From positions 1 through 64,000 of the forward strand of contig CAJFGS010000005.1 of NCBI GenBank assembly GCA_904377855.1: a stretch of 64,000 nt of DNA. Reading direction: 5' to 3'. The notes under the pieces are model-generated. The model searched no databases. It worked only from the letters and a program-made list of their open reading frames with translations, and was not told where the DNA came from. Made by a program: the position numbers and the translations under genes. Within the stretch, counting starts at the first letter, position 1; the number at the start of each line of letters is the position of its first letter. The DNA comes from Candidatus Avimonas merdigallinarum. Its GTDB lineage: Bacteria; Bacillota; Clostridia; Oscillospirales; Acutalibacteraceae. Shown here in pieces: positions 42,869-51,808 of this stretch.

Positions 42869-44812
42869 GTGAAAATCGTGCTGGTCATCGACCAGTTTGA
42901 CAGCGGCAACAACGGCACCACGGTCACGGCCCGCCGGTTTGCGCAGCAGCTCCAGCGGCGGGGCCATACCGTGACGGTGCTGGCCTGCGGGGAATCGGGC
43001 GTGCTGGAGGACGGGGTGCGGAAGGTCGGCGTGCCGGAGAGCCGCCTCCCCGTTTTCGACGGCCTGGTGAAATCCCAGGGGATGCTCTTTGCCCGGCCGG
43101 TGGACGAAGCGTATTACCAGGCGTTTAAGGGGGCGGACATCGTCCATTTTTACCTGCCGTTCCGCTTCTGCCGCCGCGGGGAGGAGATCGCGCGGCAGAT
43201 GCACATCCCCACCGTGGCGGCTTTTCATATGCAGCCGGAAAACGTGACCTTCACCATCGGCATGGGGAACCGGAAGGCGGTCAACGATTTCCTGTACGGC
43301 TGGTGCTACCGGGAATTTTACAACCGCTTCACCCACATCCACTGCCCGAGCCGGTTTATTGCGGGGGAACTGGAGCGGCACGGCTATGACGCCAAGCTCT
43401 GCGTGATTTCCAACGGGGTGGACGACGCGTTCGTCCCCCGCACGGACGTGTCCCGCCCGGCCGCGTTTGAAGGGAAGTTCGTCGTCCTCATGGTGGGCCG
43501 CCTTTCCGCCGAGAAGCGGCAGGACCTGATTATCGAGGCGGTGAAAAGGAGCCGGCACCGGGACAAAATCCAGCTGGTGTTCGCGGGGAAGGGGCCCAAG
43601 GAGGCCGAATACCGCCGGCTGGGGGAGAGCCTGCCCAACCCGCCCTCCTTCGGCTTTTTCGGCCAGGAGGAGCTGGTCCGGCTGATGAATTGCTGCGATC
43701 TGTATATCCACGCCTCTGACGCCGAGATCGAGGGGATTTCCTGCATGGAGGCGCTGGCCTGCGGGCTGGTGCCGGTCATCTCCGATTCCTCCCGTTCGGC
43801 CACCAACCAGTACGCGCTCGACGAGCGGAGCCTGTTCCGGGCGGGAGACGCCGGATCCCTCGCGGAAAAGATCGACTACTGGGTGGAGCATCCGGAGGAA
43901 CGGGCAAAGATGGGGAAGGAATACGCCCGGGTGGGGGACGGCATCCGGGTAAGCGCCTGTGTGGAAAAGGCGGAGGCGATGTACCGGGACGCGATAAAGG
44001 AATACCACGACCACGGGTATAAGCATCCCCGCCAGGGGCCGGTCAAGCGGCTGCTCCATCCCAACACCGAAAAAATCCAGAGGGCGGAGTTTGAATATTT
44101 CCCCTCCGCCCCCTGGAAAAGGGAGCTTTTGTCCCTGCTGACCAACCTGCTGACCCCGCTGCTCTGCCTTATCGATACGCTGTATTTCGGCCTGACGGTG
44201 GAGGGGCGACATTACCTGCGGGGGATCGGGGGCGGCGGCGTCACCGTGATGAACCACGTCCACCCCATGGACTGCACCATGGTGAAGCTGGCCACCTTCC
44301 CGCGGCGGCTGTACTTCATCAGCCTGCGCCGGAACCTGGAGCTCCCCTTTACCGGCTGGCTGGTGCGGCTGTTCGGCGGGGTGCCCCTCCCGGACACCCC
44401 GGGGGAAATGCTCCGGTTCCAGCGGCAGGCGGAGGAAGCGGTGGCGCGGGGGGAACTCGTCCACTTCTACCCCGAAGGGCAGCTGGTGCGGTACCATGAG
44501 TCCCTGCGGGATTTCCACCGCGGCGCCTTTTTCACCGCGGTGCGGACCGGGCGGCCGATCCTCCCGATGGTGCTGACCTACCGGGAGCCGGGGCCGCTGC
44601 TCTCCCTGTTTAAGAAAAAGCCCTGCTTCCGGCTGCTCGTCTGCGCCCCGCAGTTCCCGGATCCCACCCTTTCCCGCAGCGCGGCGGTGCAGGAGCTCAT
44701 GGATCGGACCCGGCGGGTCATGAAGGCCCGGGCCAACGGCGCGTCGCCGGATTACCAGCTCCAGCCGGCCGAATCCGGCGACGTCGAAGCGTACGACGGG
44801 TACAACGGATAG
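42869..44812 (+). CDS. GT4 glycosyltransferase fused to PlsC-type acyltransferase
   Basis: The 647-residue protein joins two enzymes. Residues about 1-375 are a GT-B glycosyltransferase (family 4). DQFDSGNNGTTVTARRFAQQ opens the N-terminal Rossmann half, VLMVGRLSAEKRQDLIIEAV the second, and AEIEGISCMEALACGLVPV is the nucleotide-sugar Glu motif. Residues about 440-600 are a 1-acylglycerol-phosphate-type acyltransferase with NHVHPMD (HX4D, about 463) and HFYPEGQLV (FPEG motif, about 533). A hydrophobic segment (ELLSLLTNLLTPLLCLIDTL) would place it on the membrane. A role in making an acylated glycolipid is likely. The start is GTG after AAAGGA. Confidence 0.88.
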   Translation: MKIVLVIDQFDSGNNGTTVTARRFAQQLQRRGHTVTVLACGESGVLEDGVRKVGVPESRLPVFDGLVKSQGMLFARPVDEAYYQAFKGADIVHFYLPFRFCRRGEEIARQMHIPTVAAFHMQPENVTFTIGMGNRKAVNDFLYGWCYREFYNRFTHIHCPSRFIAGELERHGYDAKLCVISNGVDDAFVPRTDVSRPAAFEGKFVVLMVGRLSAEKRQDLIIEAVKRSRHRDKIQLVFAGKGPKEAEYRRLGESLPNPPSFGFFGQEELVRLMNCCDLYIHASDAEIEGISCMEALACGLVPVISDSSRSATNQYALDERSLFRAGDAGSLAEKIDYWVEHPEERAKMGKEYARVGDGIRVSACVEKAEAMYRDAIKEYHDHGYKHPRQGPVKRLLHPNTEKIQRAEFEYFPSAPWKRELLSLLTNLLTPLLCLIDTLYFGLTVEGRHYLRGIGGGGVTVMNHVHPMDCTMVKLATFPRRLYFISLRRNLELPFTGWLVRLFGGVPLPDTPGEMLRFQRQAEEAVARGELVHFYPEGQLVRYHESLRDFHRGAFFTAVRTGRPILPMVLTYREPGPLLSLFKKKPCFRLLVCAPQFPDPTLSRSAAVQELMDRTRRVMKARANGASPDYQLQPAESGDVEAYDGYNG

Positions 44813-44986
44813 GGTTGGCCGGCCGCGGAGGGGTATGGCCGCCGCAATCCTAAAGATACCGGCGGCGGGGTGGCGGTGCCGGAACGGCGCACCCCGGCGC
44901 ATGGGCGGCGTGTTTTTCCCGCCCATGGGGCTCCGAAAAAGGGGGGGCGGGTGCCGGGATGGGACCGCGGAGGCTTCCGGGCGGTT

Positions 44987-44994
44987 GTGGAAAA
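44987..44994. promoter_or_regulatory. Single GTGGAAAA half-site
   Basis: One motif of the DnaA-box-like kind in the gene-free stretch 44813-45124, not paired. Nothing else is seen in that stretch. Confidence 0.25.
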
Positions 44995-45124
44995 CTCGGT
45001 TGAAATTGGTGAAAGTTGGCATGCCCTGCCCGTTTTCCCGCAGGAAAGCCGGAAAAAAGTGGATGATGCCGGGGATTCACGGAAATAGAGCGCTGCAAAA
45101 ATGGATTATGCAGCACTCCCCTTG

Positions 45125-45170
45125 AAAAAAGCGCTTGAGGGCGGTCGTGGCAGCCCTCAAGCGCTTTTTT
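45125..45170. terminator. Bidirectional terminator between convergent genes
   Basis: AAAAAAGCGCTTGAGGGC and GCCCTCAAGCGCTTTTTT flank a 10-base loop. A and T tracts on both sides serve the glycosyltransferase gene on the plus strand and the MscS gene on the minus strand. Confidence 0.92.
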
Positions 45171-45242
45171 GGTGTATCGTTCCACCACGCGACAGTCCGG
45201 CCCCCCGCCCGGGAGGGGAGCGGGGCCCGCACAGGCGGGAAT

Positions 45243-45274
45243 TTTTCCACCCTTTCCAAAGCCGCTGTGGAAAA
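45243..45274. promoter_or_regulatory. TTTTCCAC-N16-GTGGAAAA inverted pair, copy 3
   Basis: TTTTCCAC (45243-45250) and GTGGAAAA (45267-45274), again 16 bases apart, just past the stop of the MscS gene. Confidence 0.55.
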
Positions 45275-45292
45275 ATGCAGAGCCGGAACGGA

Positions 45293-46141
45293 TTATTCCC
45301 CTTTGGGCGGGGCGGCGTCCGGCGGGCAGAGGTGGACGTCCAGCTGGTTGTACGGGATGACAATCCCGTTTTGGTCGAACAGCGCTTTCACCTTTTCGTT
45401 CAGGTCAAAGCGGAGGTTCCAGTACTCCGAACTGCTGCACCAGAGCTGGGCGGTCAGGTTGATGGAAGAGGCGGCGTATTCCGTCACCACCACGCGGGGA
45501 GGGGCCGGCTCCTTGAGCACAAGAGGATGGCTTTCCACCAGCTCGGTCAAAAGGGCTTTGGCCTGGAGCAGATCGTTCTCATAGCTGATGGAAAAGACCA
45601 TATCCTGCCGCCGGCAGTCGTGGGCGGAATAGTTCACCAGGGTTTCGGTCATCATTTTGGTGTTGGGCACGGCGATGCGGGTGTTCCCGGGCGTGTCGAG
45701 ATAGGTCTGCATCAGTTCGATCTCGGTGACCGTCCCCCCCAGGTCGCCGATTTCGATGTAATCGCCCGCCTTGAACGGCTTGGTGAAAAGCAGCACCACG
45801 CCGGAAGCGAGGTTGGCGAGATTATCCCGGATGGCGAGGGCCACCGCTGCGCCGACCGCCGCGAGGACGGTGAGGAGGCTGGTGACCGGGATCCCGAGCT
45901 TATCCAGCGCCATGACCGCGATCAGCACCCAGAGGGAGATTTTGATCACCCTCTGGACATATTTGATTGCCACCGGGTCGATGCTGGTCCGCCTGAGCAT
46001 CGCGTTGACCGGCTTGGGGAGGATCCGGACCGCCAGGAGGCCGATGACGAGGATCAGGACCGCCTGCAGAAGATGGGGGAGGAAGGCGAGCAGGCCGGCG
46101 GTAAAGGAGTTCCATGCAGCGTATAAATGTTCCATAGACAT
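45293..46141 (-). CDS. MscS-family mechanosensitive channel
   Basis: Small-conductance pressure-relief channel. The 282 residues have three N-terminal membrane helices (LLAFLPHLLQAVLILVIGLL; VIKISLWVLIAVMAL) and the pore helix TM3, which reads AAVGAAVALAIRDNLANLAS, the glycine/alanine-packed MscS signature. The beta domain follows (FKAGDYIEIGDLGGTVTEIE, TRIAVPNTKM), then an alpha/beta C-terminal vestibule. The start at 46141 follows GAAAGGA. Longer frames upstream are Pro-rich and not coding. Single-gene unit with the bidirectional terminator downstream. Confidence 0.93.
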   Translation of the reverse strand: MSMEHLYAAWNSFTAGLLAFLPHLLQAVLILVIGLLAVRILPKPVNAMLRRTSIDPVAIKYVQRVIKISLWVLIAVMALDKLGIPVTSLLTVLAAVGAAVALAIRDNLANLASGVVLLFTKPFKAGDYIEIGDLGGTVTEIELMQTYLDTPGNTRIAVPNTKMMTETLVNYSAHDCRRQDMVFSISYENDLLQAKALLTELVESHPLVLKEPAPPRVVVTEYAASSINLTAQLWCSSSEYWNLRFDLNEKVKALFDQNGIVIPYNQLDVHLCPPDAAPPKGE

Positions 46142-46535
46142 CGTTATCCTTTCTACGACCGATTCGTTTACCGTCCCGCCCTCCGCGGGGAGGGGGAATG
46201 CCGGGAACCGGGACGACATGACAGGGTTCCTCCTTTCCATTTTAGGGAAAAGCGCCGGCGCTGTCAACGGGACTTTTGGGGAAAAGGCGGGAAAAGGCGC
46301 GCCTCGACCCGCCGGCGCCTCCGGCCGGGAGCAGTGGTGGAGGGAGCGGCGGGCCGGGAGGCGGCAGATGGACGCCGGCGGGGCGGGGCAGAGAGGGGAA
46401 AACGGCGGGAGCAGGGGAGGGAGGACAGGGCCGGACCGGGGAAGATAGGGGATGACAGGGGACACGGGGAGAAAAGGCGGGAAAGAGATACGCAGAAAGC
46501 CGGGCAGAAAACCGGTTTTTTTGTGCGAAGGGGCA
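46142..46535. other. Intergenic between mscS-like gene and pgk
   Basis: A divergent spacer with GC-rich, purine-skewed plus strand and no gene. It ends in AT-rich DNA carrying the pgk control region. Confidence 0.4.
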
Positions 46536-46579
46536 TTTTTCAAAGGCCCCCCTTGAAAAATACGGCATTCTATTATAAA
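46536..46579 (+). promoter_or_regulatory. pgk control region: palindrome over -35, AT-rich -10
   Basis: TTTTTCAAAGG (46536-46546) and CCTTGAAAAA (46551-46560) form an inverted repeat that includes a TTGAAA -35 (46553-46558). A TATAAA at 46574-46579 follows at only 15 bp. The palindrome could be an operator for a glycolysis regulator such as CggR, or a hairpin from upstream transcripts. Confidence 0.45.
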
Positions 46580-46633
46580 CTATTCTATTAGAGGACTTGT
46601 TTACTTTTTAACAAAAGAAAAGAAAGGGTGTCC

Positions 46634-47827
46634 GTGTTGAACTACCTGAACAAAAAGACGATTGAAGACATTGACGTCTCCGGCAAAAAGGTGCTGGTGC
46701 GCTGCGACTTCAACGTGCCGCTGGCCGACGGCGTCATCACCGACGACAAGCGGATCCGCGAGTCCATCCCCACCATCCAGTACCTGGTGGACCACGGCGC
46801 GGCCGTGATCCTCTGCTCCCACCTCGGCCGGCCGAAGGACGAGGAATCCAAGAAGAAATGCACCCTCGCCCCGGTTGCCAAGCGCCTGTCCGAACTCATG
46901 GGCCGGGAAGTGAAATTCACCACCGACATCATCGGGGAGGAAGCCCACGCCATGGCCGCCGCCCTCAAGCCCGGCGAAATCATGGTGATTGAAAACGTCC
47001 GCTTCTACAAAGAGGAGACCAAGAACGATCCCGACTTTGCGAAGGCGCTCGCGTCCCTGGCGGATATCTATGTCAACGATGCGTTCGGCACCGCCCACCG
47101 CGCCCACGCCTCCACCGCCGGCGTGGCCGATTACCTGCCCGCCGTCTGCGGCTACCTCATCCAGAAGGAAATCAAGGTGATGGGCGGCGCGCTGGAAAAC
47201 CCGAAGCGCCCGTTCGTCGCGATCCTGGGCGGGGCGAAGGTTTCGGACAAGATCGGCGTTATCACCAACCTTATCGACAAGGTGGACACCCTCATCATCG
47301 GCGGGGCGATGGCCTACACCTTCAACGCGGCCCGCGGCATCAAGATCGGCGACTCCAAGTTCGAAGCGGACAAGGTGGATCTGGCGAAAGAGATCCTCGC
47401 CAAGGCGCAGGCCAAGGGGATCAAATTCCTGCTGCCGGTGGATAACGTGGCGGCGGACGCGTTCGACGTGAACGCCAACACCAAGGTGTTCGAAGGGGAT
47501 ATCGACGACGGCTGGATGGGCCTGGATATCGGCCCGAAGACCCAGGCGCTCTTTGCGGAAGCGGTCAAGGACGCCGGCACGGTTATCTGGAACGGCCCGA
47601 TGGGCGTGTTTGAGATGGCTCCCTTCGCCAAGGGCACCATCGCGGTGGCCAAGGCGATCGCCGACTCGGATGCGATCTCCATCATCGGCGGCGGCGATTC
47701 CGCGGCGGCGGTTGAGCAGCTCGGCTTCGCGGACAAGATGACCCACATCTCCACCGGCGGCGGCGCGTCGCTGGAGTTCCTGGAAGGGCTGGAGCTGCCG
47801 GGCATCGCCTGCCTGAACGACAAATAA
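46634..47827 (+). CDS. pgk: Phosphoglycerate kinase
   Basis: Transfers phosphate from 1,3-bisphosphoglycerate to ADP in glycolysis. The protein is about 397 residues. [16 protein letters not shown] is the substrate motif, HLGRPK follows, ENVRFYKEE and [15 protein letters not shown] continue the N-terminal domain, [17 protein letters not shown] opens the nucleotide domain and [15 protein letters not shown] closes it. The SD AGAAAGG at 46621-46627 fits GTG 46634 or TTG 46637; the GTG at 46628 is too close. It leads the cluster pgk-tpiA-AIM24-gpmI; gapA and eno are not in the window. Confidence 0.96.
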   Translation: MLNYLNKKTIEDIDVSGKKVLVRCDFNVPLADGVITDDKRIRESIPTIQYLVDHGAAVILCSHLGRPKDEESKKKCTLAPVAKRLSELMGREVKFTTDIIGEEAHAMAAALKPGEIMVIENVRFYKEETKNDPDFAKALASLADIYVNDAFGTAHRAHASTAGVADYLPAVCGYLIQKEIKVMGGALENPKRPFVAILGGAKVSDKIGVITNLIDKVDTLIIGGAMAYTFNAARGIKIGDSKFEADKVDLAKEILAKAQAKGIKFLLPVDNVAADAFDVNANTKVFEGDIDDGWMGLDIGPKTQALFAEAVKDAGTVIWNGPMGVFEMAPFAKGTIAVAKAIADSDAISIIGGGDSAAAVEQLGFADKMTHISTGGGASLEFLEGLELPGIACLNDK

Positions 47828-47907
47828 AACCCTTTCCGCTGCCTGCCCGGGGTTTGCCCGGGCAGGCGCGGCCGTATTATCACCAGATAAAGGAAGGAAA
47901 CGTGACT

Positions 47908-48663
47908 ATGAGCCGTAAATATGTCATTGCCGGCAACTGGAAGATGAACAAGAACCCGGTGGAGGCCACTGCGCTGATCAATGAACTCAAGCCCCTGGTG
48001 GCGGACGCCTCCTGCGACGTGGTGGTGGGCGTGCCGTTCGTGGATCTGCCCGCCGCGCTGGACGCGGTGAAGGGCACCCGGATCGGGGTGGCCGCGCAGA
48101 ACTGCCATTGGGAAAAATCCGGCGCCTTTACCGGGGAGGTATCGGCGGAGATGCTCAAAAGCATGGGGGTCGGCTACGTCATCCTCGGCCACAGCGAGCG
48201 CCGCACCTATTTCGGGGACACCGACGTGACCGTACAGAAGCGGGTGCGCGCCGCGCTGGACGCCGGGCTGACCGTGATCCTCTGCGTGGGCGAGTACCTC
48301 GAGCAGCGGGAACAGGGCGTGACCGGCGAGGTGGTGGCCATGCAGACCAAAATCGCGCTGGGCGGCGTGTCGGAGGAAGAGATGGCCCGCGTTATCATCG
48401 CGTACGAGCCGGTCTGGGCGATCGGCACCGGCCGCACCGCGACGGCCCAGCAGGCCAACGAGGTGTGCAAGCTCATCCGTGAGACGATTGCGGGCCTGTA
48501 CAACGCGGCGGTGGCCGACAGCGCCGTCATCCAGTACGGCGGCTCGATGAACGCCGGCAACGCGGCGGAGCTTCTCGCGCAGCCGGACGTAGACGGCGGC
48601 TTAATCGGCGGCGCGTCCCTGAAGCCGGCGGACTTTGCGGTGATCGTGAAAGCGGCGGAATAA
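47908..48663 (+). CDS. tpiA: Triosephosphate isomerase
   Basis: Interconverts dihydroxyacetone phosphate and glyceraldehyde 3-phosphate. The 251 residues carry VIAGNWKMNK (catalytic Lys12), ILGHSERRTYF (His about 95), IIAYEPVWAIGTGRTA (Glu about 167) and the phosphate loop YGGSMNAGNA with GGLIGGASLKP. The start at 47908 follows AAAGGAAGG; the upstream in-frame stretch is not coding. 80 bp after pgk. Confidence 0.97.
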   Translation: MSRKYVIAGNWKMNKNPVEATALINELKPLVADASCDVVVGVPFVDLPAALDAVKGTRIGVAAQNCHWEKSGAFTGEVSAEMLKSMGVGYVILGHSERRTYFGDTDVTVQKRVRAALDAGLTVILCVGEYLEQREQGVTGEVVAMQTKIALGGVSEEEMARVIIAYEPVWAIGTGRTATAQQANEVCKLIRETIAGLYNAAVADSAVIQYGGSMNAGNAAELLAQPDVDGGLIGGASLKPADFAVIVKAAE

Positions 48664-48737
48664 AGCCCGCAGAGAAAACGGCCGGCCCGCTCCGCCGGGG
48701 GAATCCATCCGGCGGAACACAAGGGCCCGGCCTGGCG

Positions 48738-48776
48738 GGGCGGCGGTGGAAGCGCCGCCGCCCTGTTTGTTTTTTT
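48738..48776 (+). terminator. Terminator after tpiA
   Basis: GGGCGGCGG (48738-48746) and CCGCCGCCC (48755-48763) followed by TGTTTGTTTTTTT. A larger GC-rich hairpin lies just before it (48681-48732). It separates pgk-tpiA from the next two genes, at least in part. Confidence 0.8.
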
Positions 48777-48840
48777 GGAAGGGGCCGGGCGGCGCATAAA
48801 ACCGCCGCCCGGACAAAGGATAGAAGGGTAGGGAAGAACG

Positions 48841-49512
48841 ATGCGGTATACGATTGAAGGCGGCAACCTCCCGGTGGCGATCTGCACCCTGAGCGACGGG
48901 GAGCAGATGCTGACCGAGAAAGGCGCCATGAGCTGGATGACCCCGAATATGGAGATGAAAACCTCGATGGAGGGCGGCCTGGGGAAGGCGTTCGGCCGGG
49001 CGTTCAGCGGGGAATCGATGTTTATGAACACCTATACCTGCCGGGGCGGGGAAGGGATGATTGCCTTCGCCAGCAGCTTCCCCGGCCGGATCCTGGCCGT
49101 CCCGATCGCCCCCGGGGCCGAAATCGTCGTGCAGAAGACCGCGTTCCTGGCGGCGGAAGCCGGGGTGCAGCTGAGCATCCACTTCAGCCGGAAGGCCAGC
49201 GCCGGGTTCTTCGGGGGCGAAGGCTTTATCATGCAGCGCCTGTCCGGGCAGGGGATGGCCTTCCTGGAACTGGACGGCCATGTGGTGGAATACGATCTGG
49301 CACCCGGCCAGTCCCTGATGATCGATTCGGGGCATCTCGCCGCGATGACCGCCTCCGTCCAGCTCACGGTGGAGACGGTCAAGGGCGTGAAAAACGTCGT
49401 GTTCGGCGGGGAAGGCCTGTTCAACACCCGCCTGACCGGCCCGGGGCATATCTGGCTCCAGACCATGCCCTTCAGCAAGCTGGCCGGCCTGCTCGCCATT
49501 GGGAAGCAATAA
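48841..49512 (+). CDS. AIM24/TIGR00266 family protein
   Basis: 223-residue protein of the AIM24 family, all beta, resembling a tryptophan-RNA-attenuator-like barrel. Family blocks: DGEQMLTEKGAMSWMTPNME, FMNTYTCRGGEGMIAFASSF, PGRILAV, and FFGGEGFIMQRLSGQGMAFL. The glycine-rich ends GLFNTRLTGPGHIWLQTMP are also typical. In yeast the relative is mitochondrial; the bacterial role is unknown. It is inserted between tpiA and gpmI. Good RBS position (GGGAAGAACG) before ATG. Confidence 0.88.
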   Translation: MRYTIEGGNLPVAICTLSDGEQMLTEKGAMSWMTPNMEMKTSMEGGLGKAFGRAFSGESMFMNTYTCRGGEGMIAFASSFPGRILAVPIAPGAEIVVQKTAFLAAEAGVQLSIHFSRKASAGFFGGEGFIMQRLSGQGMAFLELDGHVVEYDLAPGQSLMIDSGHLAAMTASVQLTVETVKGVKNVVFGGEGLFNTRLTGPGHIWLQTMPFSKLAGLLAIGKQ

Positions 49513-49638
49513 TCAAAACAAATTGTATAGACGAAAGCCGTTTCAACCGCGGGTTTTACACGGGGCCGGGGCCGGCGCCTGTTTCGGACGGACCGCGCCG
49601 CGGGGCGCCGCGCTTTCACGGGAAAGGAAGTCACAGCA

Positions 49639-51174
49639 ATGAAAAAACCGGTTACTCTGATCATCATGGACGGGTTCGGGATGAACCCGGACGCCCGCGG
49701 CAACGCCGTCAAAGCGGCCCGCACCCCCAACCTTGACCGCCTGTTTGCCCAGAACCCCTTCACCACGATCGGCGCGTCGGGGATGGACGTGGGCCTGCCG
49801 GACGGGCAGATGGGCAACAGCGAGGTCGGCCACACCAACATCGGCGCCGGCCGGGTGGTGTACCAGGAGTTGACCCGGATCACCAAATCGATCCAGGACG
49901 GGGATTTCTTTGAAAACCCGGTGCTCAAGGAAGCGATGGAAAACGCCAAAAAGCCGGGTGCGGCCCTCCACCTGATGGGGCTGCTGTCGGACGGCGGTGT
50001 GCACAGCCATAACGCCCACCTCTTCGCCCTGCTGGAGATGGCCAAGCGGAACGGGGTGGAAAACGTCTATGTCCACGCGATGCTGGACGGCCGCGACGTC
50101 CCCCCCGCGTCCGGCAAGGAATATGTCGAGGAACTGGAAGCGAAGCTCAAGGAAATCGGCGTGGGCAAAATCGCCACCCTGATGGGCCGGTACTACGGCA
50201 TGGACCGCGACACCCAGTGGGGCCGGGTGCAGAAGGCCTACGACGCGATGGTGCTGAGGGAAGGGATCCAGGCGGACGATCCGGCCGCCGCGGTCGCCAA
50301 GTCCTACGAGACCATCGACGAGGAAGGCAAGCACATCACCGACGAGTTCGTGATCCCCACCGTGGTGGCCGGCGGCGCGCCGGTGAAGAGCGGGGACAGC
50401 GTGATCTTCTTCAACTTCCGCCCGGACCGCGCCCGCGAGCTGACCCGCGCCTTTGTGGACCCGGATTTCTCCGGCTTTGAGCGCCGGGGCGGGATGCTCT
50501 CCCTCGATTTTGTCTGCATGACCGAGTATGACGCGACCATGCCGAACGTCAAGGTCGCCTTCGCCCCCAAGGAGCTCACCATGACCATGGGCGAGACGGT
50601 CAGCAAGGCCGGCAAGACCCAGCTGCGCATCGCCGAAACCACCAAGTACGCCCACGTCACCTTCTTCTTTAACGGCGGGGAGGAAGTGAAGTTCCCCGGC
50701 GAGGACCGGGTGCTGATCCCGACCCCCGATGTGGCGACCTTCGACCTCAAGCCGGAGATGAGCGCCTATCCCGTGTGCGACGCGGTGGTGGAGCGGATCC
50801 GCTCCGGGGAGTACGACATGGTGGTGCTCAACTTCGCCAACTGCGATATGGTCGGGCACACCGGCATCTTCGACGCGGCGGTCAAGGCGGTGGAAACGGT
50901 GGACGAATGCGTCGGCCGGGTGGTGGAGGCCACCCTGTCGATGGGCGGCGTCGCGCTGATTACCGCGGACCACGGCAACGCCGACAAGATGAGCGAGCCG
51001 GACGGCACCCCGTTCACCGCCCACACCACCTTCCCGGTGCCCTTCTGCGTGGTCGGGCATCCCTGCAAGCTGCGGGAAGGCGGTCGGCTGGCGGATATCG
51101 CGCCGACCATGCTCCAGCTCATGGGCCTGCCCCAGCCGGAGGAGATGGACGGCAAGAGCCTGATCGTGGGATAA
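49639..51174 (+). CDS. gpmI: 2,3-bisphosphoglycerate-independent phosphoglycerate mutase
   Basis: Manganese enzyme converting 3- to 2-phosphoglycerate. The 511 residues show the alkaline-phosphatase-like metal core: [11 protein letters not shown], the catalytic Ser61 in [16 protein letters not shown], and the second metal site in [12 protein letters not shown] and [11 protein letters not shown]. The transferase domain (about 80-310) has [14 protein letters not shown] and [11 protein letters not shown]. In spore formers this enzyme is switched off by low pH in the forespore. A strong terminator follows. Confidence 0.97.
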   Translation: MKKPVTLIIMDGFGMNPDARGNAVKAARTPNLDRLFAQNPFTTIGASGMDVGLPDGQMGNSEVGHTNIGAGRVVYQELTRITKSIQDGDFFENPVLKEAMENAKKPGAALHLMGLLSDGGVHSHNAHLFALLEMAKRNGVENVYVHAMLDGRDVPPASGKEYVEELEAKLKEIGVGKIATLMGRYYGMDRDTQWGRVQKAYDAMVLREGIQADDPAAAVAKSYETIDEEGKHITDEFVIPTVVAGGAPVKSGDSVIFFNFRPDRARELTRAFVDPDFSGFERRGGMLSLDFVCMTEYDATMPNVKVAFAPKELTMTMGETVSKAGKTQLRIAETTKYAHVTFFFNGGEEVKFPGEDRVLIPTPDVATFDLKPEMSAYPVCDAVVERIRSGEYDMVVLNFANCDMVGHTGIFDAAVKAVETVDECVGRVVEATLSMGGVALITADHGNADKMSEPDGTPFTAHTTFPVPFCVVGHPCKLREGGRLADIAPTMLQLMGLPQPEEMDGKSLIVG

Positions 51175-51216
51175 TCGCCCCTTTTCCAAAGGATACGGAA
51201 AGCCCCAAAAAGATAC

Positions 51217-51256
51217 ACAAAGAGCCCCGCGCCGGTACCGGCGCGGGGCTCTTTGT
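51217..51256. terminator. 40-bp palindromic terminator after gpmI
   Basis: A perfect palindrome centred between 51236 and 51237, with AAAGAGCCCCGCGCCG and its complement; CTTTGT follows on the plus strand. Confidence 0.85.
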
Positions 51257-51769
51257 ATTGCCCGCTGAAGCGCTGCGGAACCGCCCGTTCCGCTGGCGGC
51301 AGGGGGAGGCAATTATGCCACTGCTCCGTTCGCAGGCGGCGGGGCGGGAAATGGCAGCGCTCGATGGCCCCTTGGGGGGTAAAATCAGATAGTACACCCC
51401 CGCCAGTGCCTGTGAATACCGATAACTCACGGCTTTTTGCGGGGGAGCGGGGGCATCCCGCCGGATACCTTTCCAGCCAGCGTTCCGGCGATAAGCGCGG
51501 GAAACCGGATAGCCGCCGCTCCCGGCCTGGGGCCTTTCACGGGCCGGGCAGAGACGGGCCGCCTGCCCCGCCCTCCGGCGTAAGCGGGAATGTGCCGCCC
51601 GGGGCGCCTCCCCATAACCGGGGGCAAAAAGTCCGTGCCGGTTGCCAATCAACAGCGGCGGCCGGCACTTCCTCTTTTTGTTTAACTGTTCCCGGCGCGT
51701 CCCTTTTTATCCGGCACCGGAAAGCTTCTGCAAAGCGGGAGAAAAAACTCGCGCTTATGGCCGGGCAAT
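51257..51769. other. GC-rich intergenic stretch, no gene seen
   Basis: About 500 bp without RBS-linked reading frames or RNA motifs that I recognise. Confidence 0.4.
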
Positions 51770-51808
51770 AAAAAAGCAGCCGGCAACCCATTACAAATTG
51801 CCGGCCGC
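51770..51808 (-). terminator. Terminator hairpin, copy 2 of a two-copy repeat
   Basis: GCAGCCGGCAA (51776-51786) and TTGCCGGCCGC (51798-51808), followed on the minus strand by six T. It is nearly the same as 5444-5476. The stop codon of the lipoprotein gene (51791-51793) lies in its loop, so the last codons of that gene form one arm. Confidence 0.8.
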
